Assembly: GCF_014805685.1 (NCBI RefSeq)
Contig: NC_060909.1
Location: 3,367,792-3,431,791 of the forward strand
Direction: 5' to 3'
Length of the DNA stretch: 64,000 bases
Origin: Silurus meridionalis
Lineage: Eukaryota > Chordata > Actinopteri > Siluriformes > Siluridae
Below, one piece after another: positions 45,961 through 57,152 of the stretch; positions within the stretch are counted from its first letter, which is position 1; the number at the start of each line of letters is the position of its first letter. Made by a program: the position numbers and the translations under genes. The notes below the pieces were generated by a model. The model did not search any database and was not told where the DNA came from. It saw only the letters and a program-made list of their open reading frames with translations.

Positions 45961-46802
45961 TTCTTATGCAAATACGGGTTTCATACTGTACATGAGTGGG
46001 AGTATTCCATCTCAAATGGTTCAGTAATTGTTGGTTGACCATTTGTTTTTAGTTTTTTGACTGATTTCATGTATGTATACCACCAGTTTTTACTTGGTTT
46101 AACTATAAACAACCGTCTTTTTGTCATTGCACACAACAATTTTGTTCATACAGCTGTTCACGGAACCCTACGTATCGAGGCTAATGAAGGTCCAAGCTCC
46201 CTTGATACTTTAAAGGACATTACAAGGTACATGTACAGGTATAAAGCTTCAAGACAAGGTGCATGTTCAGGGTTGAGACTCCTCTGATGGATTCTTTTTA
46301 TGGGGTCAAGTACAAAAATTCCCCTTAGTTTTAAGGTTAATATCTCTGGTCTGTTTGTCAGAGAAGTAAGTCCTCTATAGTAGGGATCTACAGTAAAAAG
46401 TGGTATTTGAAATCTGTGGAAAATCCCACTATATTCCTGCATTTTACGAAATGAAAATAAATAAAAGCAATGCGCCTGTTCCCCATATTATTTTACGGTT
46501 TTGTATTACAGGAAGTATGCCGTCACTTGTGTATAATACTTTAAGTATAACCTTCGCCAGACTTTATGAAGACGGTGTGTAGTTTGGAATGAAACCTAAG
46601 CCGTGACTTTTCAGCATCATGACCTGTGCTCTCGGGTTGTGTATGAGCTTTCTCAGAGCAGACCAGAGTCTCAAGAGTCTGGGCTTTATATAGAGATGTA
46701 GTGTATTATCACCTCTGTACAACTGTCAGGTAAACTGCGAGTGGTACATTTTTAACTGATTGTAAAAAAATGTTGGAACTCGCTCACGCTAAACGGAAGG
46801 TG

Positions 46803-46806
<4 letters not shown>
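45961..46806. other. intron sequence without assignable repeats
   Basis: Two overlapping frames of 76-94 codons on opposite strands near 46057-46442 show no domain. No exon signal. Confidence 0.4.

Positions 46807-46877
<71 letters not shown>
46807..46877. repeat. (TG)n microsatellite
   Basis: About 35 TG units, ending 13 bases before a Tc1-A element. Confidence 0.98.
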
Positions 46878-46880
<3 letters not shown>

Positions 46881-46890
46881 TAAATATATA

Positions 46891-47493
46891 CATTGATCAG
46901 GCATAACTTTATGACCACTGCCTAATATTGTGTTGGTCTCCCTTTTTAGCTTTGGGGGAAAAATAGAAAAACAACAGACATGGGTGGCTTTTGTCATAAA
47001 ATGAATTGTGGATGCCAGAGATTGACACACGCTAAAAGTTTTTATATGCAAGACCTGTCGAGCATCAACAGCATGAACTTCTTCAGCAGTTTGAGCTACA
47101 GGAGCTCGTCTGTTGGATCGGACCACACGGACCACCCTTTGCTCCCCACGTGCATCATTTGAGCCTTGGCCGCCCACGACCCTGTCGCCGGTTCACCACT
47201 GTTCCTTCCTTGGAGCACTTTAGATAGATACTGAGCACTGCAGATCATAACATCCCACAAGAGCTGCAGTTTTAGAGATACTCTGACCCAGTCGTCTAGA
47301 CGTCACAATTTGGCCCTTATCTAACTCAAACTTAAATCTTTACGCTCACCCAATTTTCCTGCTTCTAACACATTAAATTTAAGAGGAAAATGTTCACTTG
47401 CTGCCTAATAAATATATCCACCCCCTAACATGTGCCATGATGAAGAAATAGTGTTATTTACTTCACCGCTCATAATGTTATGCCTGATCGGTG
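46891..47493 (-). mobile_element. Tc1-A element with TA target duplication
   Basis: Ends CATTGATCAGGCATAACTTT and the complement CACCGATCAGGCATAACATT, flanked by TA at 46889-46890 and 47494-47495. Minus-strand frames read DARGEQRVVRVVRSNRRAPV and AQTAEEV followed by an unrelated 100-bp insertion at about 46955-47055. The catalytic DDE part is absent, so it is a deletion derivative of 603 bp. Confidence 0.88.
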
Positions 47494-48674
47494 TAGATCC
47501 AAACACCAATTTGTAAAACCAGAACCAATGACCCAAAGAGTGTAAAAGTGATAAGTATTATTAGATCATTCAGGGATCTAAGTAGAAACCAGGACATTTC
47601 AGATGTACATATGGTTTTGCAGTTAATTTAGGAAGCACAGCTTTCCTGATTAATAAAAATGAAGCTGTTAGTAAACTATAACAGAAATTCAGAACTCGCA
47701 CACGGATCACGATGTATTATACATACAGGCTGTAAAATTGTGTAAAATTCTTTTCACACTATTCCTTTGAACTCGAAACCCCTGGCTGCATTCGCTTTCA
47801 GTGTCTGTTTAATTATGAAGCATTTATCCTGAAACAGGGTGCATTAATCAAATATAGATCAGCGTGGGACCGCAGTGCCTTGGCAAGCTACAGTGAGACT
47901 ACTTTTATTACTAAAAGGTCTCCTGCAGAAGCTGAGATTCCACATCGGCAGATGAAAATCGGAAAAAAAAAAAACTTGAATACTCAAAATATAAATACTT
48001 TGTGCTGAGATTCTGTGTGGAATTAGTGTGTATGGATATTAGTGGTTGTGTGTGTACAGAAAGAATGGTGGGGGGAATATAAGGACATGTAAGAGTAGAT
48101 GAGCATCACGGGGGGGGGGTGGGAATCCCTGGTTAACGCTGCTGCACTGATGTTTCGTCTAAAGGTCACAGGCAATAACTATGTATAACCCACAAGCTTT
48201 TATATATATTGATTAGTTAAAGGCTGTCGGTGCCGTTCCTCTTACGGAGTTCCACGTCATACCTCTGGGAATTATATTTTATTCCTTGTTTCCCTCTTAG
48301 CAAACATGAGGCCATGCAGGACTTTCAAGTGATTTTTCTTGAGAACATATTCAACCTTGCGTTACAGAATGAAACGCAAAATCTTCAGGCTCTTTACCTT
48401 CTCACTGTTTTGTTTTTAATAATCAGACATGAATGACATTCGCCTGAGACGTCTAAAAAAAAAATCTGTCTCAAGGGATTCTTGTCGTTATGGTAACGTT
48501 GGAACCAAACATCGCTCCTTGCTCCAACTTTGGATTGAATTCACTTTAATTATGTAATGTGCATATGAATGAAGTTCAGCTACAGAGTGGCAAATTTAGG
48601 AAACATATATAAACAATAGGAAGCTGCCATTGAAATGGTTAAAGGCAGAAAAGCATGTCAAATTTTTTATTCTA
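47494..48674. other. intron sequence without assignable repeats
   Basis: A G-run near 48110-48122 and a CpG-poor AT-rich remainder. No exon. Confidence 0.4.
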
Positions 48675-49201
48675 CACCGATAATACATAACTTTATAAGA
48701 TTATAACATTATGAGCGGTGAAATGAAGAACACTGATTATCTCTTCATCATGGCACCTGTTAGTCAGTGGGATATATTTGGCAGCAAGTGAAAATTTTTT
48801 CTTAAAGTTGATGTGTTAGAAGCAGGAAAAATGGGAGCGCGTAAGGATTTGAGTTCAACAAGGGCCAAATTGTGACGTCTAGACGACTGGGTCAGAGCAT
48901 CTCCAAAACTGCAGCTCATGTGGAATGTTCTGGTCTGCAGTGGTCAGTATCTATCAAAAGTGCTCCAAGGAAGGAACGGTGGTGAACCGGCGACAGGGTC
49001 ATGGGTGGCGAGGCTCATTGATGCACGTGGGGAGCGAAGGCTGGTCCGTGTGGTCCAATCGAACAGACGAGCTCCTGTAGCTCAAACGTAATGATTAAAA
49101 GTTAATGCTGTTGATGCTCGACGGGTCAGAGCTGTTTTGCCAGCAAAAGGGGGACCAACACTATATTAGGCAGGTGGTCATAAAGTTATGCCTGGTCGAT
49201 G
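48675..49201 (+). mobile_element. Tc1-A element, plus orientation, TA target duplication
   Basis: Ends CACCGATAATACATAACTTT and, at the right, GGTCATAAAGTTATGCCTGG, between TA at 48673-48674 and 49202-49203. Codons from the ATG at 48721 read MKNTDYLFIMAPVSQWDIFG then a stop; another frame reads WVARLIDARGERRLVRVVQS ending in TAA, then RAVLPAKGG. It has lost the catalytic core and is the mirror image of the copy at 46891. Confidence 0.88.
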
Positions 49202-49960
49202 TATTTATGGAGAAACTGCTGGTTTATGGAAAGGTGTGAAAATCAGGACCACTTACTTCCTCCAGCTCTGTCCACCATTCAGAAACCAGCACCCAACCAC
49301 ATCTCTGCTTACTCAATATTATTTTATTGTAATAGCTGTAATATAGATAATGTGAGTTGCTTAATTTTTTTTTGCTATTCAAATATATAGGTGCTGCACC
49401 AAACCAGAAAAAAAACAAGAACTTAGACTAGGCTCATATGTAGTGAAACTCGGATCGCTGGCTGGAGAAAAAGCAACATCACTTCATCAGTGTACATTAG
49501 ATTAAAAATCAATGCTGTTTCTATTCTCAATGGTTCAACCTTAATTCTTCACTTTGTGTCTCATTTCTTGATTTTTTCCGCTTAGTTAATTTGCCTATTT
49601 CATCCTTCGTTCTCGGTTTTATGCTGAGATTTGACAGCTCTGTTCACACAAGATTTTTGGCTCTTTTGGTGAACTGTTAGCGGACAAATCTCTCGTGGAA
49701 GAGTGCTGTTTCTGTCTGTAAAAATGACAAGAACGCTGCATGTTGACCTGCTGGGAGACACGTTTGACTCAGTGATGTTGAGATGTTTACCTGTGCAGCA
49801 CAGTGAGTGAAGAAGGTCATTGTGTTCACATTCTCTCATTGTTTCTAAGTGAATCTCAAACATGAGTTTCCAACAGCTTCTCCTTAGACAATAAAGACAT
49901 GCTCAGTGTAGTCAGTGTAATATTCCTTGCAGGAAATTCGTTTGCTCTATCGCATATCGA
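49202..49960. other. intron sequence without assignable repeats
   Basis: No exon or transposon recognised. Confidence 0.4.
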
Positions 49961-50311
49961 CAGTGGTGCTTAAAAGTTTGTGAACTCTTCAGATTTTCTT
50001 ACAAAAAAAGTCCTGACCTTCATCCAGTAGAAATGTTCTAGAATGATTTGAAGCAAGCAGTTTGTGTAATAAAACCCATCATGATCCTGGACCTAAATCT
50101 GTTCTGTACTGAGTAATGGGTTGATATTTCTCCAAGTCATTGTGATCAACAGTTACCAGAAATGTTTTGTTCTTTTGCCACTAATTGATATTTAATATTG
50201 GATAATTTTTCTCTCAAAAAAAAAAAATCACCAAGCATAATATTTTTGTCTTAATTTTTTTGATTAGATCTACTTCTAAATCTAAAGGGTTCACAAACTT
50301 TTAACAGTCTG
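49961..50311 (+). mobile_element. Tc1-G short element with transposase trace
   Basis: Ends CAGTGGTGCTTAAAAGTTTG and, at the right, CACAAACTTTTAACAGTCTG, a clear inverted pair with AACTCTTCAGA and TCTAAAGGGTT inside. CCTGACCTTCATCCAGTAGA encodes PDLHPVE, the mutated Tc1 'PDLNPIE' motif. About 350 bp. Confidence 0.8.
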
Positions 50312-51359
50312 ATTTTGCAAAATGTAGTTGAGTAAAAAAAGATATGACTGACTGAAATGTAGTGGCGTTTCCCTAAATGAAAAAACTCATTTTTCCCCTG
50401 CTTTTAACAGATACTGTAACTATGAGAACTGTTCAGATGCTGGCTAGTATATCTCACCTCTTGACGGTTGCTATTCTAATGAGATAATCAGTGTTAAATA
50501 CTTCATATGCATGTTGTCTTTTTATGTTATAGCTGATTGGTGTAAAAACCACCACAAGCTCCCAGATCAGCATCAGTATGTCCGAGTATAGATTCAACAT
50601 CTCTCTAAAACGATACCATAGGCACCTTATTGTTGTTCCAAAGCACAATGTCTTCTCTTGGTGTTTCGATGATGCTAGTACCGATCCTGGAACAGAACAC
50701 TCCTGTAGAAAAAGTTCAGATCTGGTCAAAATAAATCAACCACGCCAGCAAAATAAATTCAACCTCTGCTATTGTGTGCTTTCTAAGTTCAAAGTACATG
50801 CAGTAATTCAACATACAAATGCTTCCATACGTGGCCACGTTTCTCAGTTCCTCGGCTGTTTGCTCGCTCTTTGTGTCGATGCCCTTGCTCTCCCACTCTC
50901 TCTGACTAACATGTGTTGCGACCATTAATTCGCCTGTTACGTATGCATTTATTCATATTGAAATGTTCGACTGAAGTCCTGATTAGCATCCAAACCGAGT
51001 TTGTGTGTTTTCTGCACAGCCTTCAGTGTGTTTCCGTATTGTGCCAGAACAAACATTGCGTGTTCATGTTTGTTGTACATGCCTACTGTTTGAGTAATGA
51101 ATTCTTGGAGGCTTTCAGTGCAGAAGAGAAGCACATGAAGTCTTAGAGACATTTTAATTTTCTATCTCGTCCTTTTTTCCCACTCTGAATGGCTGAAACG
51201 GTGTGTAAAGGTGATTGAGGTTCTCAGGCATACACTTACGAGCTTACTTTTTTCTAGAAATTCTCTCTCGCTTTCTCTGTGTGTACGTATATAAAACCCC
51301 AATTATTATATATGAGTTAAAAACAAGGTAATTTTACCGCAGTTGTAAACATGCTACAC
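50312..51359. other. intron sequence; open frames without recognisable domain
   Basis: Several 60-115 codon frames overlap on both strands between 50454 and 51152. None shows a motif I know, frames on opposite strands overlap, and splice signals are not convincing, so no gene is called. Confidence 0.35.
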
Positions 51360-51690
51360 ATCTTTAGTCTATATAAATCGGGGAACGGAGGAGACCATTT
51401 GCTGAAGGAATTTTGCTCCCTGTGTGTCTGAGAAAGGATAAAAGTTGCTCAAAAGTTCTGGGTGTCCTTTGTTGTGTTTTTTTAATGATGCACCAAATGT
51501 TTTCAAATGGTGAAAGGTCTAGACTGCAGGCAGGCCACGTCAGCACCCGGCCTCCTCTACTACGAAGTCATGCATTTGATGTTTTCTATTTTCTATTGTG
51601 AAAATATTGAGATTTGCAACTAATTGCATTCTGTTTTATTAACATTTAACACAACATCCCAACTTTTTGTGTGTGTGTGTGTGTGTGTGT
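51360..51690 (-). mobile_element. Tc1/mariner-superfamily remnant
   Basis: The minus-strand frame from 51546 reads LTWPACSLDLSPFENIWCII and KKTQQRTPRTFEQLL: 'SLDLSPFENIW' is the mutated form of the 'SPDLNPIENLW' motif. The right part (AATTGCATTCTGTTTTATTA, ACATTTAACACAACATCCCA, ACTTTTTG) is the terminal sequence of a family I recall from many fish. Only the C-terminal end and one terminus remain. Confidence 0.75.
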
Positions 51691-52660
51691 TTAGAGACAT
51701 ATACCGTATATATATATATTCATTTAATCCTAACCTAAAAGTAAAAAGGAATTTTATTGGTGATCTTTTCTGAACAAATATCCACTCTGGACAGTTTGCA
51801 CAAATGATAAATAATAGGATACAAACTTGAGCAACATATTCGTAGATCAGACAATTTAGCAGAACATTGTACAGGGTTATTTCTCATTATACGAAGAGGA
51901 CATGATTCGGTCTCCCATTTCCTGTTATTTTTGCTGCTTTTGAAAAGCACATAGTGATCCGTATGAACTTCTGGTAGGCAAGCCAGAATGTATGATGAAG
52001 CCACTGATTCATTATGTCTTGATTGGTTGATCAGTTATTTTCCATTCAGGTTGTAAAAGAGTTTCACGCAACCAAAAAAATATGATGGCAGGAAATCTGT
52101 TATTGAGGCACAGTGGAAAAATGAGTAATTTTATATAATAACAATAAATTATTTTTAATCATAATTATTTTATCATTAGTTTTTTTATTTTTAAATACAA
52201 GTAGCATGTCACAAATTAAATTCATAGTGTGAATAGTCCTAGTAAATTTACAACATTTCACAATCAAATTTACACTCATATTTGTTTATAAAATAGCTAA
52301 AAAAAAAAAAATTTGACCATTACACTTCAAGTAGAGCAGGAGAGAACATGTTACTTTTGTAGGCTTGTGGGGGGAAAAATAGCTGAATCCACTGTTGAAA
52401 ACTGTAGCGAGTGACTGAATAGTCGACCACGATATATTTATTAAATATGTATGACTGTATGCCACAGTCAGTGTAGTTTTGCACACAAATTAATGAGGCC
52501 ATGAGAGACTAAATCCAGGTTGAGAAGTCATCTTTTGTGTGTGCAGTGTAAGCGCTTTTTTTTTTTAATCATGCTTTTAATTCACTCATTTGTCAAGATG
52601 ATGAAATAGTGCCAGCATTTGGGTAAATTTTGTGTAATGTGCTCTCCTGATGATAAAATG
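51691..52660. other. AT-rich intron without assignable repeats
   Basis: No exon or repeat family recognised. Confidence 0.4.
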
Positions 52661-52669
52661 AAAAGGTTG

Positions 52670-52895
52670 TAGATGTCCTACACTGTTATTATTTAGAAAG
52701 TGACCAATCATTTGTGACCAATATTTATATATAATTTATTTCTACTCGCTGAACTGTTTCTCGAGCGCGTTCTCGCAGCACCGCTGCTGCTACGTGAATA
52801 TGACGTATCACAACGCTATGGAGACCAAGGCGTGTTCTGAGAGTCACATGGAATACAGATTAACATGGCAGAGGTAGAGCTGTAACTTCCTGGAG
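52670..52895 (+). mobile_element. hAT-A fragment
   Basis: Contains the whole family block: GTTTCTCGAGCGCGTTCTCG, GCTGCTACGTGAATATGACG, CGCTATGGAGACCAAGGCGT, ATGGCAGAGGTAGAGCTGTA. The outer ends are missing. Confidence 0.65.
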
Positions 52896-52984
52896 ACAGT
52901 GCATATATCTCGCCCTGTGAGATGCCCCACTCTCGCTACGACGGAGTAAAGTTTCTCAGTGTGTATTTATTTCAGTTCCAAACA

Positions 52985-53195
52985 GCAATTTTAGTGATAA
53001 AATTATGTCTCATAGGCACCAAGTATGTCTCCTGCTGGTAGTGAAAAAAAAAAAGAGGAAAGACATCAGTTTAGAGCAGAAAATGAAAATTATAAATCAG
53101 CATGAAGCAGGAAAGACTGTCACAGTCATAGCACCATCTTCCACTTACGATATTTTTGACTTATGATGGGGTCGTCGTAAGTAGAAGACTACCTG
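52985..53195 (+). pseudogene. Tigger/pogo-type transposase N-terminal remnant joined to element end
   Basis: ATG at 53025 starts MSPAGSEKKK; after a frameshift the codons read EQKMKIINQHEAGKTVTVIA, the CENP-B-like helix-turn-helix of pogo/Tigger transposases. It runs straight into TTCCACTTACGATATTTTTG ACTTATGATGGGG, which I recognise as the terminal sequence of such elements. The catalytic region is deleted. Confidence 0.75.
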
Positions 53196-54478
<1,283 letters not shown>

Positions 54479-54640
54479 TAATTTTTTATTTAATTTTTAA
54501 GCGTTTTGGTTTATGTACATGCCTTGGTTTGTATATTTCTTTTCAGAATAGATCGATTAAATAATTTCTTGAAGTCTTCTTGAAAAAATTATTTTATCCA
54601 GTCTCTAAATCCAGTGAATAAATAATAATTCCAGCATATA

Positions 54641-55185
54641 CAGTACAGACCAAAAGTTTGGACACACCTTCTAAGAGTTTTCTTTATTTTCATGACTATG
54701 AAAATTGTAGATTCACACTGAAGGCATCAAAACTATGAATGAACACATGTGGAATTATATATGGAATTATATACATAACAAAAAAGTGTGAAACAACTGA
54801 AAAATGTCATATTCTAGGTTCTTCAAAGTAGCCACCTTTTGCTTTGATTACTGCTTTGCACACTCTTGGCATTCTCTTGATGAGCTTCAAGAGGTAGTCA
54901 CCTGAAATGGTCTTCCAACAGTCTTGAAGGAGTTCCCCGAGAGATGCTTGGCACTTGTTGGCCCTTTTGCCTTCACTCTGCGGTCCAGCTCACCCCTAAA
55001 CCATCTCGATTGGGTTCAGGTCCGGTGACTGTGGAGGCCAGGTCATCTGGCGCAGCACCCCATCACTCTCCTTCTTGGTCAAATAGCCCTTGATGCCTTC
55101 AGTGTGACTCTACAATTTTCATAGTCATGAAAATAAAGAAAACTCTTTGAATGAGAAGGTGTGTCCAAACTTTTGGTTTGTACTG
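54641..55185 (-). mobile_element. Tc1-F element, 545 bp, TA target duplication, 168 bp after the exon
   Basis: Ends CAGTACAGACCAAAAGTTTG and the complement CAGTACAAACCAAAAGTTTG, flanked by TA (54639-54640 and 55186-55187). The inverted repeat goes on for about 75 bp (AGAGTTTTCTTTATTTTCAT, GACTATGAAAATTGTAGA). Minus-strand codons read VLRQMTWPPQSPDLNPIEMV, then a TAG stop where Tc1 transposases have Trp, and further KCQASLGELLQDCWKTISGD and KRMPRVCKAVIKAKGG, the intact-looking C-terminal end. The N-terminal and first two catalytic aspartate regions are deleted. Confidence 0.92.
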
Positions 55186-55187
55186 TA

Positions 55188-55349
55188 TGTCTGAGCTTTG
55201 TTGTCCATTTATATCTGACCTGGTCTTCCTTTTTTACATTCACTCACAGAGCCTGAATTCTTGCATTTCATAAATCATATTTGCATTTCAAAAAAACATA
55301 TGTAGACTTGATACAAAGTCCAAGGTTGATTTTTTAATAGTCGTTTCAC
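55188..55349. other. spacer without recognised features
   Basis: AT-rich. Confidence 0.4.
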
Positions 55350-55528
55350 TACTTTGGGTTACTAGTCGGTATGTCGGGGTTCAATCCACGGCATCGGCAA
55401 GCTGCCACCAAGCTGCCACTCTTGAGGCCCGTGAGCGAAGCCCTTAACACTCTGCGATCCAGGGGTGCGGTATCATGGCTGACACTGTGCTCTGACCCCA
55501 ACTACCTACACAACATCCCTGGAATATT
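55350..55528 (+). repeat. tRNA-derived SINE (SINE-1), 5' two thirds
   Basis: GGGTTACTAGTCGGTATGTC, GGGGTTCAATCC (B-box-like), GGCATCGGCAAGCTGCCACC, TGAGCGAAGCCCTTAACACT, and GGTATCATGGCTGACACTGT GCTCTGACCCC follow the order of the copy at 63592 and the SINE I know from ostariophysan fish. The word AAGCTGCCAC is tandemly duplicated here. Confidence 0.75.
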
Positions 55529-55539
55529 TGAAGAAATAC

Positions 55540-56590
55540 AAATTAGATTCATCCCAACGGTGTTCAACAGAGATAAAGTTGAACTGCCATTGTTCTGGAA
55601 AGATGTTTCACTAGATTTTGGAGTGTGGTTGTAAAGACCACAAGTTGTTCAATAGGGTTGAGGTCAGGTCTCTATAGGAGGCAACTTAAGATCTTCCACT
55701 CTAACCCATGTAGAGCATATCTTCATGGAGCTGGCTTTGTGCAAAGGGACAGTAGCCATGTTTACATGTACACTTTCTTGTCATTTAGATTAAAATACAA
55801 ATAAAGTTCAAATACAACAAAGTGTTTTCACGGGATTTAAGAATAGAGACCATGTTGCGGATATCAAGAGGAAGTACATTTCACTGGTATGGGGCAAAAA
55901 GCTCGAGATCCAAGGTGGAGTTCCCTTTTTTCTAATGCACTCAATTTTTGTAGAAAGTGTTGCTCTTGATCAAGCAACAGCATGATTTTGTAGGCAAACT
56001 ACTGCTGGAAGGTATAAGAGAAAGACCGGTGCAGGAAGCTGAACTTTTTGGTGGCTTTGCATCTCTAAGGAGCATCTCAATGATCAGCAGAAGTGTATGG
56101 ACGGAGGTCCATGGTAAGGACTGGTTAGAGCGGGTTGTAATGCTGGAATTTAGTGACCTGGAATGGGAACTAAACTTTCGCTAGAGTCGCCGGTCATTTA
56201 CACGTTTTTGTGGCCCCATAAGAAAATACAGTCAGAAATCCAATTCCGCTTATTTTGTTTGTTTAATTTCGTTCGGTTTATGGCAAGGTTTATCCCACCC
56301 CTCTCAACTCGATTACAATTTCATTCGTTTTGGGCATTTTTATTCTGATTGAGGTGTGTATATGGAGCGTTTCCATTCGGATTGGACTTTTAAACCGATT
56401 AAAATGCATCATGTTAACGCACCTATAGTTATGCTGGAATGGGTTTGGGTCTCATAGTTCAAGTGAAGGGAAAATGTAATGCTAGAAGATTCAACAACAT
56501 CCTATACAATTGAGTGTCCCAACTTTGTGCTAACAATTTGAGGCTGACCCACATATGACTGCAAAAGTCCAGATAGTGTCCCAAGAGTTT
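55540..56590 (-). mobile_element. Tc1-C copy split by a Harbinger relic
   Basis: Before the insertion: TTCATCCCAACGGTGTTCAA, CACTAGATTTTGGAGTGTGG, GGGTTGAGGTCAGGTCTC, GGAGCTGGCTTTGTGCAAAG. After it, from about 56435: ATGCTGGAATGGGTTTGGGT, CTCATAGTTCAAGTGAAGGG, CTATACAATTGAGTGTCCCA. Joined across the gap this is the usual order of Tc1-C, so the middle segment arrived later. Confidence 0.75.
55753..56434 (+). mobile_element. PIF/Harbinger-like relic nested in Tc1-C
   Basis: Outer ends TAGCCATGTTTACATGTACA and the complement of CATCATGTTAACGCACCTAT are an imperfect inverted pair of the 'GTTTACATG' kind common in fish Harbinger or Kolobok elements. The frame at 55957-56184 reads GKDWLERVVMLEFSDLEWEL NFR, which resembles the 'W...FV..EF...EW..NFRMS' start of Harbinger transposases. 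No DDE domain remains. Confidence 0.55.
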
Positions 56591-57099
56591 TTTCCCATTG
56601 TGTATTTGCACTGAAATGCAATGCTCAGTGTTTAAAGTTTGCTACCTTTTTGTACGTCGTATCATACTGTACTGTTGCACCAGTTTAAAGCGTTCTTCTA
56701 CACACGACAGATAAACTTGAGACTTGAGTCTGCTGTGGCTATCGAGAACATTTCCTTCTTCTACTTCGTTAGGAACGCCAATTACGCAATTATTCTTTCT
56801 AAATCATCTGTAACACACTCATTAAGTGCACAGGCCATTTATCAGATTACATCCGCAAAATTAGAACTCGTTATCAGGGATCTTAATGAATCAGAGCTTA
56901 GGAGGCTTTCACACATATGAGACCCATTTATACCCATTTTGGAGATATTTCTTTTCATTTCTGTGTTGTTTAAAAAGGTGTCTAATTAAAAGAACCGGAA
57001 TTTAGAAAAATTAAAGTTGGCTAACATTTTTTTCAGCCATACCTGTTTCTGTCTCAAATTGCTACAAAAAAAGAGGGAGGTATAAAATTTGGACATCTT
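56591..57099. other. intron sequence; one 93-codon frame without domain
   Basis: The plus-strand frame at 56639-56920 has no motif I recognise. No gene called. Confidence 0.35.
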
Positions 57100-57152
57100 T
57101 GTACTATAAACTGAATAATCGATTTTTGAAATAATCGTTAGTTGCAGGCCTA
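57100..57152. mobile_element. hAT-C type element end
   Basis: AATAATCGATTTTTGAAATA and ATCGTTAGTTGCAGGCCTA are the typical end of fish hAT elements, as also seen at 41151. The other end was not found. Confidence 0.5.

Noticed and set aside
50454..51152. A run of minus-strand frames (61-91 codons) and an overlapping plus-strand frame of 116 codons that might be an exon or processed pseudogene
   Set aside because: No recognisable motif, overlapping frames on both strands, and no convincing splice or poly-A features. A translated database search would decide.
56639..56920. 93-codon plus-strand frame
   Set aside because: No domain recognised and no splice context; could be chance in AT-rich DNA.
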